A DNA stretch of 64,000 nucleotides from Erythrobacter aureus (GTDB taxonomy: Bacteria > Pseudomonadota > Alphaproteobacteria > Sphingomonadales > Sphingomonadaceae), in contig NZ_CP031357.1 of NCBI RefSeq assembly GCF_003355455.1, forward strand, positions 412,501 through 476,500, written 5' to 3'. A program made the position numbers and the translations under genes. The notes beneath the pieces are model-generated. The model did no database searches. It was not told the origin of the DNA and saw nothing but the letters and a program-made list of their open reading frames with translations. The first letter of the stretch is position 1. Every line of letters begins with the position of its first letter. Shown here piece after piece: positions 41,418 to 49,856 of this stretch.

Positions 41418-43370
41418 CTAGCCGAGCAGCTTGCGCGCCGCGCGTTCCACGAGCGGGATATCCTCGGGCACTTCGCCAATAATATCCAGCGCGCCCTCGG
41501 GCGTGCGGCGAACCATCACAAGCGCGAATTCGGCGCCTTCCTCGTCCAGTTCGGCGAGCGAGAGCGGGTCCAGCGCGCGCAATTTCCCGGCCAGCGCCGG
41601 ACGTACCGCTTTCTCGTCGGCGACTGGTTTGCCCTGTTCTTCCTTTCGTGCGCGGCGTTCCGCCTGGACCACGCCTTTGAGGCCCCCCTCCGCCTCGCGA
41701 AGGAATGCGGTCAGCTTGCCGCGCTCCACGCCGACACGGTGGGCGTGCATCAGAACGGCGGCGTATTCGGTCAGGCGCGTCTTGTCGTAATCGGCACCGA
41801 AGACCAGCTTGACCACCGGGGTCATCGGCGCGCGGTCTTGGAAAGTCAGCCCATTTTCATTCAAAAGCTCGTCGAAATCGTCGGGTGCCTGCTGCGCTTC
41901 GAGGCTGAAATCATAGGCTCGGCCGACAGCGGCATAAAGCGCCTTGCGGCTGCGATCTTCCGTGTTCTGCGCGGTTTGCGCCATCTCGCGCGCTGCGGCG
42001 AGGCAATCGTACAAACCTTCCGGTGAGGCCTGCGCATCGGCGGGAATCTCCTCCGCCCCGGTGTTCGTCGCGATGGCCTTGCCCGCAGGTTCCGTATGCG
42101 CATCGGCCCCGACAGTCTCATTTTCCGCGGCGATGCCGGATTCGCCAGCTTCGGAAAGGGTTCCATATCGGGCGACGGGATCCGTGGGCTTTTCGAACCG
42201 CTCCGCATCGAATTCGGCTTGGCGCGGCGGCGCAGCTATTTCCTCGTCCCCATAGCCATGCGGCAGAGTGGCTACGGGTGCGCTGCGCGAGAGAAGAACG
42301 GTTTTCTTCGTGCGTTCACTGCGGCTGACCAGCGCGACAAGGCTGCTCGCGGTATCTTCGTCGGCCAGAGGGTCGACGACCCCGTCGACATCCTCCTCGT
42401 CTTCTTCGTCCTCATCCCATTCGGGCAGTCCGTAATCGGCGGCGGTCTTCATACCGCTGTCGAAATCGTCGAAATCATCGTCCGCGCCACCGAACTCGTC
42501 GTCGGCGACATGGGTGCCGACCGGATTGCCCAGCGCATCCATGCGCGGCGCGGCGGAGGCCTGCGATGCACGGCCGGGTGCCTCGTCGGCACCGCCATGT
42601 TCTTCGGCAGGTCCGAACGCCGGTCGCGGCAGCGCTCCCGATCCGTGGCTGTCCATCATCGCACGATCCCCGAGTTCGAGCACCCCGCGGTCATGGCGGC
42701 CATGCGGAGAGGCCGCAAGCGTTTCGACCGTGTCGATCGTGTCCTCGCCCTCCAAGGCGTATTCGTCCATTGTGCCGAGCGCCTGATCGAGCTCGAGCAG
42801 CAGGGCGTCGGCGGTTTCCCGGTCGGCCATTTCCTTCCAGTTTATCACCCCATAAATGAAGTCGATCGTCGCGTTGTTGCTCGAATAGGGCAGCAGAATT
42901 CCGCGATAGAGGACCGAGGCCCCTGTTTCGTTGACGAATTCGGCCTCGAAACCGATTGGCGCCTCATTCGCGAGGATCTGCATGTAATGATCGGTAATGC
43001 GGCTGAGCACCGATCGGCTGGGGACTTCGGAAAGCCGGACTAGATCTCCCGTCTGACCGCACTCGGCCGCCAATTCGGCGCCCACAAAGCCGATTTTCGG
43101 ATCCTCGACATCGTCCGAGAGATCCAGCAGGACCGAATAGGGGCCGAAATCCTTCAGCGTGCCGGGCTCGAGGTCTGCGATCGGCGGGAAGTTGAGATCG
43201 CCCAGCAGACCCGCCCAGTGATTATAGGCGCGTACCTGCATCCGGCGTTCGTCCTGACCAACAGGCGAGGGCGGCGGCTCGATATCGGCGTCGAACGGCT
43301 CGACATAGTCGTCGTCGCAGTCTTCCTCCGCTTCACGCGAGCCGAAAAAACCGCCTAGCCTGTCCATCAC
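41418..43370 (-). CDS. Large acidic protein with a PAS-like N-terminal domain
   Basis: The protein has 650 residues. Residues 45-180 form a PAS_5-type domain (AYNHWAGLLGDLNFPPIADL, SRITDHYMQILANEAPIGFE, YRGILLPYSSNNATIDFIYG). The middle (about 200-430) is very acidic and low-complexity, probably disordered (DEDEEDEEDVDGVVDPLADE). A C-terminal helical part contains GVERGKLTAFLREAEGGLKG. No output domain is present. A sensor or scaffold role is a guess. Confidence 0.75.
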   Translation of the reverse strand: MMDRLGGFFGSREAEEDCDDDYVEPFDADIEPPPSPVGQDERRMQVRAYNHWAGLLGDLNFPPIADLEPGTLKDFGPYSVLLDLSDDVEDPKIGFVGAELAAECGQTGDLVRLSEVPSRSVLSRITDHYMQILANEAPIGFEAEFVNETGASVLYRGILLPYSSNNATIDFIYGVINWKEMADRETADALLLELDQALGTMDEYALEGEDTIDTVETLAASPHGRHDRGVLELGDRAMMDSHGSGALPRPAFGPAEEHGGADEAPGRASQASAAPRMDALGNPVGTHVADDEFGGADDDFDDFDSGMKTAADYGLPEWDEDEEDEEDVDGVVDPLADEDTASSLVALVSRSERTKKTVLLSRSAPVATLPHGYGDEEIAAPPRQAEFDAERFEKPTDPVARYGTLSEAGESGIAAENETVGADAHTEPAGKAIATNTGAEEIPADAQASPEGLYDCLAAAREMAQTAQNTEDRSRKALYAAVGRAYDFSLEAQQAPDDFDELLNENGLTFQDRAPMTPVVKLVFGADYDKTRLTEYAAVLMHAHRVGVERGKLTAFLREAEGGLKGVVQAERRARKEEQGKPVADEKAVRPALAGKLRALDPLSLAELDEEGAEFALVMVRRTPEGALDIIGEVPEDIPLVERAARKLLG

Positions 43371-43477
43371 TGCATTGGCTCCCGAGAGTTCTGCCCATTC
43401 GGCATCGATATGGACGTCGCGCAGTAAAGATATGATTAAGGAAATTAACCATGGAACGGGCCGTCTGCGGGAGATTT

Positions 43478-43948
43478 TCAGAGCATGTAGCGCATCCTTA
43501 TAGTCAGCGCGCGATCCTCTGTGCCGATGTCGAAAGCGGCTTCGGAAAATCGGGGTGGCCCCATCCGCACCTTCGCATCGCGCGAAAAGCCGAACCCTTC
43601 CTTGGGCATCATGCCCAGTGCGCGGTCGGCCTTTCCATTGGCGTTCTCGTCATGCAGCAGGGCAATGGCATAGCGGCCGGGCTTCACGCCCGCGAAGGTA
43701 AAGGTCACGCTCCCCTCGCGCGCTTCGGCCGTGGCCCCGTGCGCTCCCGCGACGCCGCGGCAGCGCGGAAACTTGCCTTCGTCGGTAGTCATGCAGGCGC
43801 GCACGATACCCTTGGCATTGCGCAGTTCGGTCACAGTCACGCTGATCGTGGCCCCGGTAAGCGCCCCGTCTTCGGGGGGCGCAGGGGGCGAGGCGGCCGC
43901 AAGCACCGCGCCGAGCGGCAGGAAGGCTACCGCGCCCAACCGGCTCAT
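43478..43948 (-). CDS. DUF2141 domain exported protein
   Basis: The protein has 156 residues: signal MSRLGAVAFLPLGAVLAAAS, then the DUF2141 core with VTVTELRNAKGIVRACMTTD, VKPGRYAIALLHDENANGKA (the acidic D-x-N-x-N-G turn) and MMPKEGFGFSRD. Two cysteines (in RACMTT and FPRCRG) may pair. ATG 43948 overlaps the stop of the hydroxylase gene (ATGA), so the two are translationally coupled. It is a paralogue of 20201-20698. Confidence 0.87.
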   Translation of the reverse strand: MSRLGAVAFLPLGAVLAAASPPAPPEDGALTGATISVTVTELRNAKGIVRACMTTDEGKFPRCRGVAGAHGATAEAREGSVTFTFAGVKPGRYAIALLHDENANGKADRALGMMPKEGFGFSRDAKVRMGPPRFSEAAFDIGTEDRALTIRMRYML

Positions 43949-44661
43949 ATGTTGGGGCTGAGCCCCTTGTCGGTACCGCAAAAACGATCCCAGTGACGAA
44001 AATAGAGGCCGTAATTGCATTGATACTCTTCATGATGGCGCTGGTGATGGCTGGCCGTTATCAGCCATCCGCCTAACTTGGAATGAACCAGTCGCCGTGG
44101 GAATATTTCCCAGCCCATATGGTTGGTGACCCCCATCACCGTCATCACGATCAATACCACGCCCAGCATGGCGACATGGATCGGGATGACAAAAACCAGA
44201 ACCGGTATGACCACCGCGCCCGTGATCGCTTCCCACGGGTGAAAGCTCATCGCCGCCCATGCGGTCGGGGGGCGGCTTGCATGATGAACGGCGTGCATGG
44301 TGCGGAACAGGTTCGGGCGATGCATCAACCGGTGCGTCCAGTAGAACCAGGCGTCATGCGCCAGCAGATAGAGCAGCGGGGCCAGAGGCAGGTACCACAA
44401 CGGATAGGCGCCCGGATCCGTATAGATTTGCGTCCACCCACGCTCCTGCCAGCCCCACGCGACCACGCCCGCAGGAATGCCGTAAATCGCGGCCGAGACG
44501 AGCGACCAGCCGATCTCCCTGCGAATCTGGCTGCCGAGGCCAGCGTGATACCCCGGCCGCACGCGATTGGTGATCGCCGCGAAAATCCCGCTCGAGGCAA
44601 GATAGCGCCCGGCCACGATCGCGGTCATGGCAAGGGCGGAAAGAGTGATCGCGATCCACAT
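43945..44661 (-). CDS. Fatty acid hydroxylase / sterol desaturase superfamily membrane enzyme
   Basis: The protein has 238 residues with about four membrane segments and the eight-histidine di-iron set: HDAWFYWTHRLMH (about 101-113), HAVHHASRPP (about 124-133), and the late HHQRHHEEY (about 209-217). Substrates in the superfamily include fatty acids, sterols, carotenoids and hopanoids; the exact one is not clear, but it does not look like CrtZ. It is coupled to a DUF2141 gene downstream. Confidence 0.88.
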   Translation of the reverse strand: MWIAITLSALAMTAIVAGRYLASSGIFAAITNRVRPGYHAGLGSQIRREIGWSLVSAAIYGIPAGVVAWGWQERGWTQIYTDPGAYPLWYLPLAPLLYLLAHDAWFYWTHRLMHRPNLFRTMHAVHHASRPPTAWAAMSFHPWEAITGAVVIPVLVFVIPIHVAMLGVVLIVMTVMGVTNHMGWEIFPRRLVHSKLGGWLITASHHQRHHEEYQCNYGLYFRHWDRFCGTDKGLSPNI

Positions 44662-44710
44662 CGTGCAATCGACCCTACTGCGCGATCGCCTGCTGGGGAA
44701 CCGGCAAAAA

Positions 44711-45190
44711 CTATTCGATCACGCCCCATGGCGAGCAATGCGGATCGAACGCCACCGTGGCGCGGCGCAGGGAAGCGCGGGCGAGCCGTTCGATTTCGAC
44801 CTTGCGCCGCGCCGCGGCCAGCGGGACGAGCGGCGCGGGCCGCACTATTTCCCCGTCATAGCCATCGGCAACGATGATTCCGCAACTGTCCGGTCGATAG
44901 CCTTCGCCGTCCAGCGGGCTGTGATCGAACCCCGGGGGCACTCCCCAGTAGAAACGATCGCAATGATCGAGATAATCGGGCCATTTTCCGTCACCCAGCA
45001 GATCGCCCCGCTGGACCTTGATTTCGACGATGATGACCCGCCCCTTGGGGTCGACACCCATGAGGTCCGCCCGCCGCCCGCCACGCAGCGGCATTTCGGC
45101 CAGGCACCATATGTCGTTGCGCGCGAACAGCCGCGCTACGCCCCGCGCGACATGGGCCGCCGTATGTCCGTCCAGAAGCGATTCCGTCAT
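44711..45190 (-). CDS. mmcB: MmcB-type DNA repair protein, SOS-regulated
   Basis: This 159-residue nuclease-fold protein matches MmcB: TAAHVARGVARLFARNDIWC, the L-R-G-G-R-R-A-D-L-M active-site strand, and VIIVEIKVQRGDLLGDGKWP with the E-x-K of PD-(D/E)XK nucleases. In Caulobacter mmcB is SOS-induced and contributes to mitomycin C resistance. ATG 45190 is chosen over ATG 45208 because the latter lies inside the LexA box at 45203-45217. Confidence 0.9.
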   Translation of the reverse strand: MTESLLDGHTAAHVARGVARLFARNDIWCLAEMPLRGGRRADLMGVDPKGRVIIVEIKVQRGDLLGDGKWPDYLDHCDRFYWGVPPGFDHSPLDGEGYRPDSCGIIVADGYDGEIVRPAPLVPLAAARRKVEIERLARASLRRATVAFDPHCSPWGVIE

Positions 45191-45202
45191 GTCGGCGAAA
45201 TG

Positions 45203-45217
45203 GAACATACCCCGAAC
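45203..45217. promoter_or_regulatory. LexA (SOS) box of mmcB
   Basis: GAAC-N7-GAAC on the plus strand (GTTC-N7-GTTC towards mmcB), the exact alphaproteobacterial LexA consensus. It ends 13 bases before the chosen mmcB start, where bound repressor would block transcription. DNA damage should therefore induce mmcB. Confidence 0.82.
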
Positions 45218-45285
45218 ATCGTCAAGGCTTAACCGCGTCAGGGCCTATACCGGCGACATCGCAGTCGCCGTCGATTTTTCGAGAC

Positions 45286-45684
45286 TCAAGCAGCGTCGAG
45301 GATAGCAACGATCGCCGCCCGCGCGGTGTGAAATTCGCGCCAGAGGGTAAGTGCGGCGGCAGTCGTATCCTGTCCCTGTGCGGTCAACGACAGAAGCGCC
45401 CGCAGACCGGGTTCCATCATCGCGGCAAGATCATCGATCCCGCGCACGACGCTGTCGTAATGCCAGCCGCCCCTTACAGCGGCCCGCTCAGGCAGTCCCA
45501 TGATTTCCCGGGAGAGTGGCTCGCGGCCAAGCTGGGCCAGATTGCCCACCGCGGCGGCGGCTTCATGAACCGCTTCCCATCGCTGTGCCAATAAGGTGCT
45601 GTCCGGCGTTTCGCGCAGCCCGACCTGGGTGGGCGGCAGCATGGTGGCGTGAGCCAGATCGAACGGGTGGGACATCGCGTTCAT
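45286..45684 (-). CDS. Conserved-looking hypothetical protein
   Basis: This 132-residue, mostly helical, soluble protein starts MNAMSHPFDLAHATMLPPTQ, with an internal ATG three codons in as an alternative. It contains WEAVHEAAAAVGNLAQLGRE and LRALLSLTAQGQDTTAAALT. No family recognised and no signal. It lies upstream of and on the opposite strand to the tRNA-Arg region; composition is like the core genome. Confidence 0.65.
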   Translation of the reverse strand: MNAMSHPFDLAHATMLPPTQVGLRETPDSTLLAQRWEAVHEAAAAVGNLAQLGREPLSREIMGLPERAAVRGGWHYDSVVRGIDDLAAMMEPGLRALLSLTAQGQDTTAAALTLWREFHTARAAIVAILDAA

Positions 45685-45815
45685 GCCCGACAGGACTAGG
45701 CGGCCAGTCTTGCGAAAAGCCTAACGCCCCCATCGTCATTTCCGCCAATCCGTTTTAAGGCTGGCGGGCGCACGCTGGCTTTGCTAAGCGCCCCGCTCGC
45801 TTATCGGCACCATAC

Positions 45816-45865
<50 letters not shown>

Positions 45866-45970
45866 AGACGAGAATTTAGAAGGAATTTATCGAAATTTCA
45901 TGCACTTAGTTGTTTTCACGGATTGGGTTCACATTGAAATTCTTTCCGCGTAAGCACTGCGTAAGCAAAA
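45866..45970. other. AT-rich junction remnant between tRNA fragment and intact tRNA
   Basis: About 105 bp, clearly AT-richer than all surrounding DNA, with the short direct repeat GCGTAAGCA at 45948-45956 and 45959-45967. It contains no gene. Its position directly 5' of a tRNA matches the residue of an integrated element after large deletion. Confidence 0.5.
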
Positions 45971-46047
45971 GCACCCGTAGCTCAGCTGGATAGAGCGTCG
46001 CCCTCCGAAGGCGAAGGCCACAGGTTCGAATCCTGTCGGGTGCGCCA
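45971..46047 (+). tRNA. tRNA-Arg(CCG)
   Basis: Complete 77-nt cloverleaf with encoded CCA: GCACCCG acceptor pairing with CGGGTGC, D-loop AGCTGGATAG, anticodon loop CTCCGAA with anticodon CCG, and the GGTTCGAATCC T-arm. A partial 5' copy lies 155 bp upstream. Confidence 0.96.
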
Positions 46048-46148
46048 TTGCCATTCAAATCAGGCAGTTTTTGCGTAAATTTTATCTGGATTTCTCGATC
46101 TGCGCGCCAACGCTCACTCTGTGTAGCTGTTGCAAGATCGAACAGCTC

Positions 46149-47093
46149 CTATGGGGTGATTGCGGAAGTAGATTTCCATTCTGACAAGCTGACCCGCAAC
46201 CAGTTCCAAAGCGAGTTCTCAAGAGATCCCGCGAGCGCATTCTCGCGCCTGAGTAGAGCTAGTTCCGCCCCTTCGATGTGCCGATCATCGATCACTGTGA
46301 GCAATCCACGGTCGATGAAATCCTGGGCGAGCGTTCGCGAAATCAGGCCAACTCCCTGCCCCGCGAGCGTGGCGTAGAATGCCTGGATTTCATTGCTGAA
46401 CGTCGTGTCGAGATCGTTTTTGCGGGATGACATGTGACCATGCCGCCCAAACCATTCTTCCCATGACTGTTTGTGGTGCGTGGGATTGTTTACCTCGAAA
46501 TGGATCAGCGGCAGGGATGCCAGCGTCTTGCCCGAGCGTCCGATCAACGCGGGACTCGCGCATGGATAGAGCAGGTCCCTGCCCAGCCAGACAGCTTCGA
46601 GACTTTTAAGGTCTGTCTTGTGGGCAAAATGTCGGATGGCGAAGTCGGCCTCGTGTGCATGAAGGTCGGCAACGTCCTCGGTTGCTAGGATTCTCAGACC
46701 AATTCCGGGCATGCGCGAGCGCAGTGCATCAAGTCGTGGGGTAAGCCACAGAGCCGAGAGCACCGATGTTAGGGTAATTGTATATGTCCGGTTTCCCCCG
46801 AAGCGCGCGACTGCATCGCAGCCGCCCCGAATGCCCTGGAAAGCCGGTCCGAGGTGGTCGAGCAAGACTGCGCCCGCCTCGGTGACGGATACCTTGCGGG
46901 GGCGACGCTCGAACAACTTGACACCCAGGTGTTCTTCAAGACCGCGGATGCGATGAGAAACTGCCGTCGGCGTGATCGCCATCTCGTCGGCCGCGTCCCT
47001 GAAGCTTGTGTGTCTTGCCGCGGCCTCGAATGCCTGCAGGCCCACCAGCGACGGCAGCGGACGTCTTCTTCCAGATGAATCATTCTCATCCAT
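46149..47093 (-). CDS. LysR-family regulator (GcvA-like), module 1
   Basis: The protein has 314 residues. The winged helix at 10-70 (LPSLVGLQAFEAAARHTSFR, then ITPTAVSHRIRGLEEHLGV) is followed by an effector domain beginning about 95 (ITLTSVLSALWLTPRL). It is closely related in layout to the LysR at 11463-12368 and is likewise divergent from an azoreductase. The 77-bp gap contains the small inverted repeat AAGGT-CGA-ACCTT (47121-47133). Confidence 0.9.
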   Translation of the reverse strand: MDENDSSGRRRPLPSLVGLQAFEAAARHTSFRDAADEMAITPTAVSHRIRGLEEHLGVKLFERRPRKVSVTEAGAVLLDHLGPAFQGIRGGCDAVARFGGNRTYTITLTSVLSALWLTPRLDALRSRMPGIGLRILATEDVADLHAHEADFAIRHFAHKTDLKSLEAVWLGRDLLYPCASPALIGRSGKTLASLPLIHFEVNNPTHHKQSWEEWFGRHGHMSSRKNDLDTTFSNEIQAFYATLAGQGVGLISRTLAQDFIDRGLLTVIDDRHIEGAELALLRRENALAGSLENSLWNWLRVSLSEWKSTSAITP

Positions 47094-47120
47094 AGGCGCG
47101 TTCTAATCATTTGTGCGGAG

Positions 47121-47133
47121 AAGGTCGAACCTT
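47121..47133. promoter_or_regulatory. Short inverted repeat in the LysR/azoreductase gap
   Basis: AAGGT (47121-47125) and ACCTT (47129-47133) flank CGA. It lies midway between the two divergent starts, where LysR-type operators are found; the length is short, so chance cannot be excluded. Confidence 0.35.
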
Positions 47134-47170
47134 AGTTTCATCTCATGATTTTCGATGGAGAAATTCTGCG

Positions 47171-47842
47171 ATGAGTAATGTCCTGATTGTCGATGCAAGT
47201 GCCCGATCGGCTTCCTCCCACTTTGCAAGCTTTGGGTCGCACACTAGGCGACTTTCGTTGAAATTCGCCGAAACATGGCGCTGCAGATGTCCGGGAGCTA
47301 CAATCCTTCACAGAGAGATAGGCTTGCTGCCTCCGACCCCCGTCGATCCGGATTGGATCCATGCAGCCTTCACTCCGGAGCAGGACAGAAGCTTCTGGAT
47401 GCAGCAAAGGCTGGCGGAGAGCGACAAACTTGTAGATGAACTCATCGCGTCCGACATTATCGTGATCGCGTCACCGATGTACAATTTTGGGGTTCCCGCT
47501 CAGCTGAAAGCCTATATCGACAATGTGGTTCGCGTGGGCCGCACATTTGGTTTTGACCGCAACCGGGAAGACGAGCCTTATTGGCCGCTGTTGAAGGACG
47601 ATAACAAGACCTTGGTGGTCCTGTCTTCCCGCGGCGATCATGGCTATGACGATGCCTCACGTTTGAAAAACCAGAATCACGTCGAGCCAGGCATTGTGAC
47701 CCCGTTGTCGTATCTTGGCATTGAGAAGCATCACTATATCGCAATCGAGTTCGACGAATTTGCAGACGATCGGCTGGAGGCTTCGATAGCTCGCGCGGAG
47801 CAGGAGGTTGAAGCGTTGGCTGCCGAGTTGGCGGCACAATGA
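47171..47842 (+). CDS. FMN-dependent NADH-azoreductase / quinone reductase, paralogue
   Basis: This 223-residue flavodoxin-like protein starts MSNVLIVDASARSASSHFAS, with PMYNFGVPAQLKAYIDNVVR (about residues 98-117) and VLSSRGDHGYDD. It parallels the azoreductase at 10647-11345 in these motifs and in its divergent LysR. The start at 47171 follows GGAGAAA; a longer in-frame start upstream would overlap the operator. The gene is followed by an esterase gene on the same strand after about 100 bp. Confidence 0.9.
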   Translation: MSNVLIVDASARSASSHFASFGSHTRRLSLKFAETWRCRCPGATILHREIGLLPPTPVDPDWIHAAFTPEQDRSFWMQQRLAESDKLVDELIASDIIVIASPMYNFGVPAQLKAYIDNVVRVGRTFGFDRNREDEPYWPLLKDDNKTLVVLSSRGDHGYDDASRLKNQNHVEPGIVTPLSYLGIEKHHYIAIEFDEFADDRLEASIARAEQEVEALAAELAAQ

Positions 47843-47944
47843 GTTGGGGTGCCGGGCGGGCGCCACCGACAAAATCGCTCCGATCTCTGCCAACCTGGCT
47901 GCAAGCCCTTCTGGCGCCGTCTTGACGGGGATAGGCTTGGATGC

Positions 47945-48871
47945 ATGATTAAACCATCTACAATCCCCGAGAAGCAGGCAACCAGCCGATCCGGGCTCAC
48001 GGCACTCTGTTTGTCATTCCTGCTTGTCCTCGAAGGGTGCGCTGGCACGTTGCGGCCAGCGAGCACTGCGATCGCCATCGGGCAGAGCCATCAACTCTAT
48101 TCCTCACATTTCGAAGAGCACCGCGAAATCAATGTATGGCTCCCTCCCGGCTACGCTGACAGCAACGTGCAATACAACGCAGTTTATCTGATCGACGGCG
48201 GGCGGGAGCAAGACTTCCATCACATCTCTGGCCTAGCGCAGTTGGGAGTATTGAACGGGACAATCGAACCGTTGATCATCATTGGCATTCGAACAGACAA
48301 CCGCGCATTTGAACTAACCGAGACCGCGGCTGATCCACGCTATGTCCGCCCTGCTGACCGCGCTGGCGGCGCGCCAAAATTCCGGCGTTATATTGCCGAT
48401 GAAGTAATCCCTTTCGTCGAGGCCAATTATCGTGTGGGCGCGCGCAAAGCGGTATTGGGCGAATCTCTGGCCGGACTGTTCATTCTCGAGACGTTCTTCT
48501 CGCAGCCCGAACTGTTCACCGACTACATCGCGATCAGTCCGAGTCTCTGGTACGATGACCGTGCACTCTCCCGAGCATCTGCAAGCCGCATGCCGGAATC
48601 GATGCCCGGGAGCACTCTGTTCCTGGCAATGGCCGACGAGGGCGGGACCATGCAAACTGGAATGGATGAAATCGTGGCGGCGTTGAACGCTGGTCAGCCC
48701 GCTGGTCTCACCTGGATGTATTCAGACAGGCGCGAGACCGAACATCACTGGACGATCTACCACAATGCCGCACACGATGCCTTGAAGTGGGCCTTTGGGT
48801 TGCCTGCCCCCGACTACGATCTGTCATCCGAATGGTACATGCAGGAAGGCGGGTCTCCCCCTTCCGAATAG
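47945..48871 (+). CDS. Lipoprotein esterase, putative-esterase (enterochelin-esterase-like) family
   Basis: The protein has 308 residues. LCLSFLLVLEGC gives a lipobox L-E-G-C. The alpha/beta hydrolase domain has YNAVYLIDGG, the nucleophile elbow GESLAGLFILETFF (G-E-S-L-A-G), the acid in MADEGG and the histidine in RETEHHWTIYHNAAHDALKW. These resemble Fes/IroE-type and acyl-esterases. It is likely read with the azoreductase. The gene ends 13 bases from the convergent regulator of the next module. Confidence 0.85.
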   Translation: MIKPSTIPEKQATSRSGLTALCLSFLLVLEGCAGTLRPASTAIAIGQSHQLYSSHFEEHREINVWLPPGYADSNVQYNAVYLIDGGREQDFHHISGLAQLGVLNGTIEPLIIIGIRTDNRAFELTETAADPRYVRPADRAGGAPKFRRYIADEVIPFVEANYRVGARKAVLGESLAGLFILETFFSQPELFTDYIAISPSLWYDDRALSRASASRMPESMPGSTLFLAMADEGGTMQTGMDEIVAALNAGQPAGLTWMYSDRRETEHHWTIYHNAAHDALKWAFGLPAPDYDLSSEWYMQEGGSPPSE

Positions 48872-48884
48872 GTGCGCTTGATCT

Positions 48885-49757
48885 TCAACGTCGCGAGCGC
48901 ATGGATTCTTTTAGGAACTCCCCGAAGATCCTCACTCGCGGCAGCATGTCGGCTCGGGTGGGAAAACTCAGCATGAGCGATGAAGTGTGCCGGATCTCGC
49001 CATCCAATATGGCGACTACGCTTCCCTCCACCAACTCCGAAGCGATTACCGATCTTGGCACAATCGCGACACCGGCACCTTTGCGAACAAGCGCGGCGGC
49101 GAGCATGTGATTGTCCACCTGGATATGACCCGTTGGCAAGCTTGCACTGCTGAGGACGTGATGCTCGAGGAAAGCCTTCAGTGATGGCGAAGGTGCGATG
49201 AATTGCGAAATTTCCGCACTGTGTTCCGGCAGTGTGTTCTTCTTTAGCCACTCCCGGCTGGCGGCAAAAACCCACTCTATGTCGGCCAGCTTCTGTTCGA
49301 CCACTTCTACACTCGAGCCGCGCCCGGCACGGATAGCGATGTCGATGTTCTCTTCGACCAGATCGAGAAGGGCGTTGGTCATTGTCAAATCGACCTCCAC
49401 GCGGGGGTGTTGCTTCTGAAACCGAACGATCGCCTCTGCGATACCTTCCGTCGGAAAATCGGCCGGGGCGGTCGCCCTGATCCTGCCTGCCAATTCAGCT
49501 TGATTGCCTCCGATCTGATCGACGGCAGCCGAAATCAGCTCGATCGGCCCAGCAACCTTCTCAAGCAGCACGTGCCCTTCATGGGTGAGGACCATGGACC
49601 GGGTCGAGCGCTTGAACAGTCGCACCCCGAGCGACTCCTCGAGTTTTGCGATCTGCATGCTGACGGTCGATCTCGGGCTGCCGGAGCGCACGGCGGCAGC
49701 AGTAAAGCTGCCCGCTTTCGCGACCGATACGAAGGTTTCAAGCGGATCGAGCTTCAT
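48885..49757 (-). CDS. LysR-family regulator, module 2 (cupin)
   Basis: The protein has 290 residues. Winged helix: MKLDPLETFVSVAKAGSFTA, SPRSTVSMQIAKLEESLGVR. Effector domain from about 90 (RIRATAPADFPTEGIAEAI). The CrgA-like layout is the most common proteobacterial type. ATG 49757 is chosen; a longer in-frame start upstream runs across the operator repeats in the 99-bp gap to the cupin gene. Confidence 0.9.
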   Translation of the reverse strand: MKLDPLETFVSVAKAGSFTAAAVRSGSPRSTVSMQIAKLEESLGVRLFKRSTRSMVLTHEGHVLLEKVAGPIELISAAVDQIGGNQAELAGRIRATAPADFPTEGIAEAIVRFQKQHPRVEVDLTMTNALLDLVEENIDIAIRAGRGSSVEVVEQKLADIEWVFAASREWLKKNTLPEHSAEISQFIAPSPSLKAFLEHHVLSSASLPTGHIQVDNHMLAAALVRKGAGVAIVPRSVIASELVEGSVVAILDGEIRHTSSLMLSFPTRADMLPRVRIFGEFLKESMRSRR

Positions 49758-49780
49758 CGATTGTCCAAATAGTTGGCAAG

Positions 49781-49812
49781 AATTGCCGTAAATTGCCGTC
49801 TTTTCGGCAATT
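49781..49812. promoter_or_regulatory. Repeated AATTGCCG half-sites and inverted repeat
   Basis: AATTGCCG at 49781-49788 is repeated at 49791-49798, and the second copy is inverted as CGGCAATT at 49805-49812, an 8-bp-arm repeat with a 6-base spacer. Flanking TTGGCAA copies add to the pattern. Spacing and position between the LysR and cupin starts suit a LysR operator. Confidence 0.65.
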
Positions 49813-49856
49813 GGCAAGCGGGTAAAAGCGTGGAGACTCTCAAGGAAAGGACTCCA

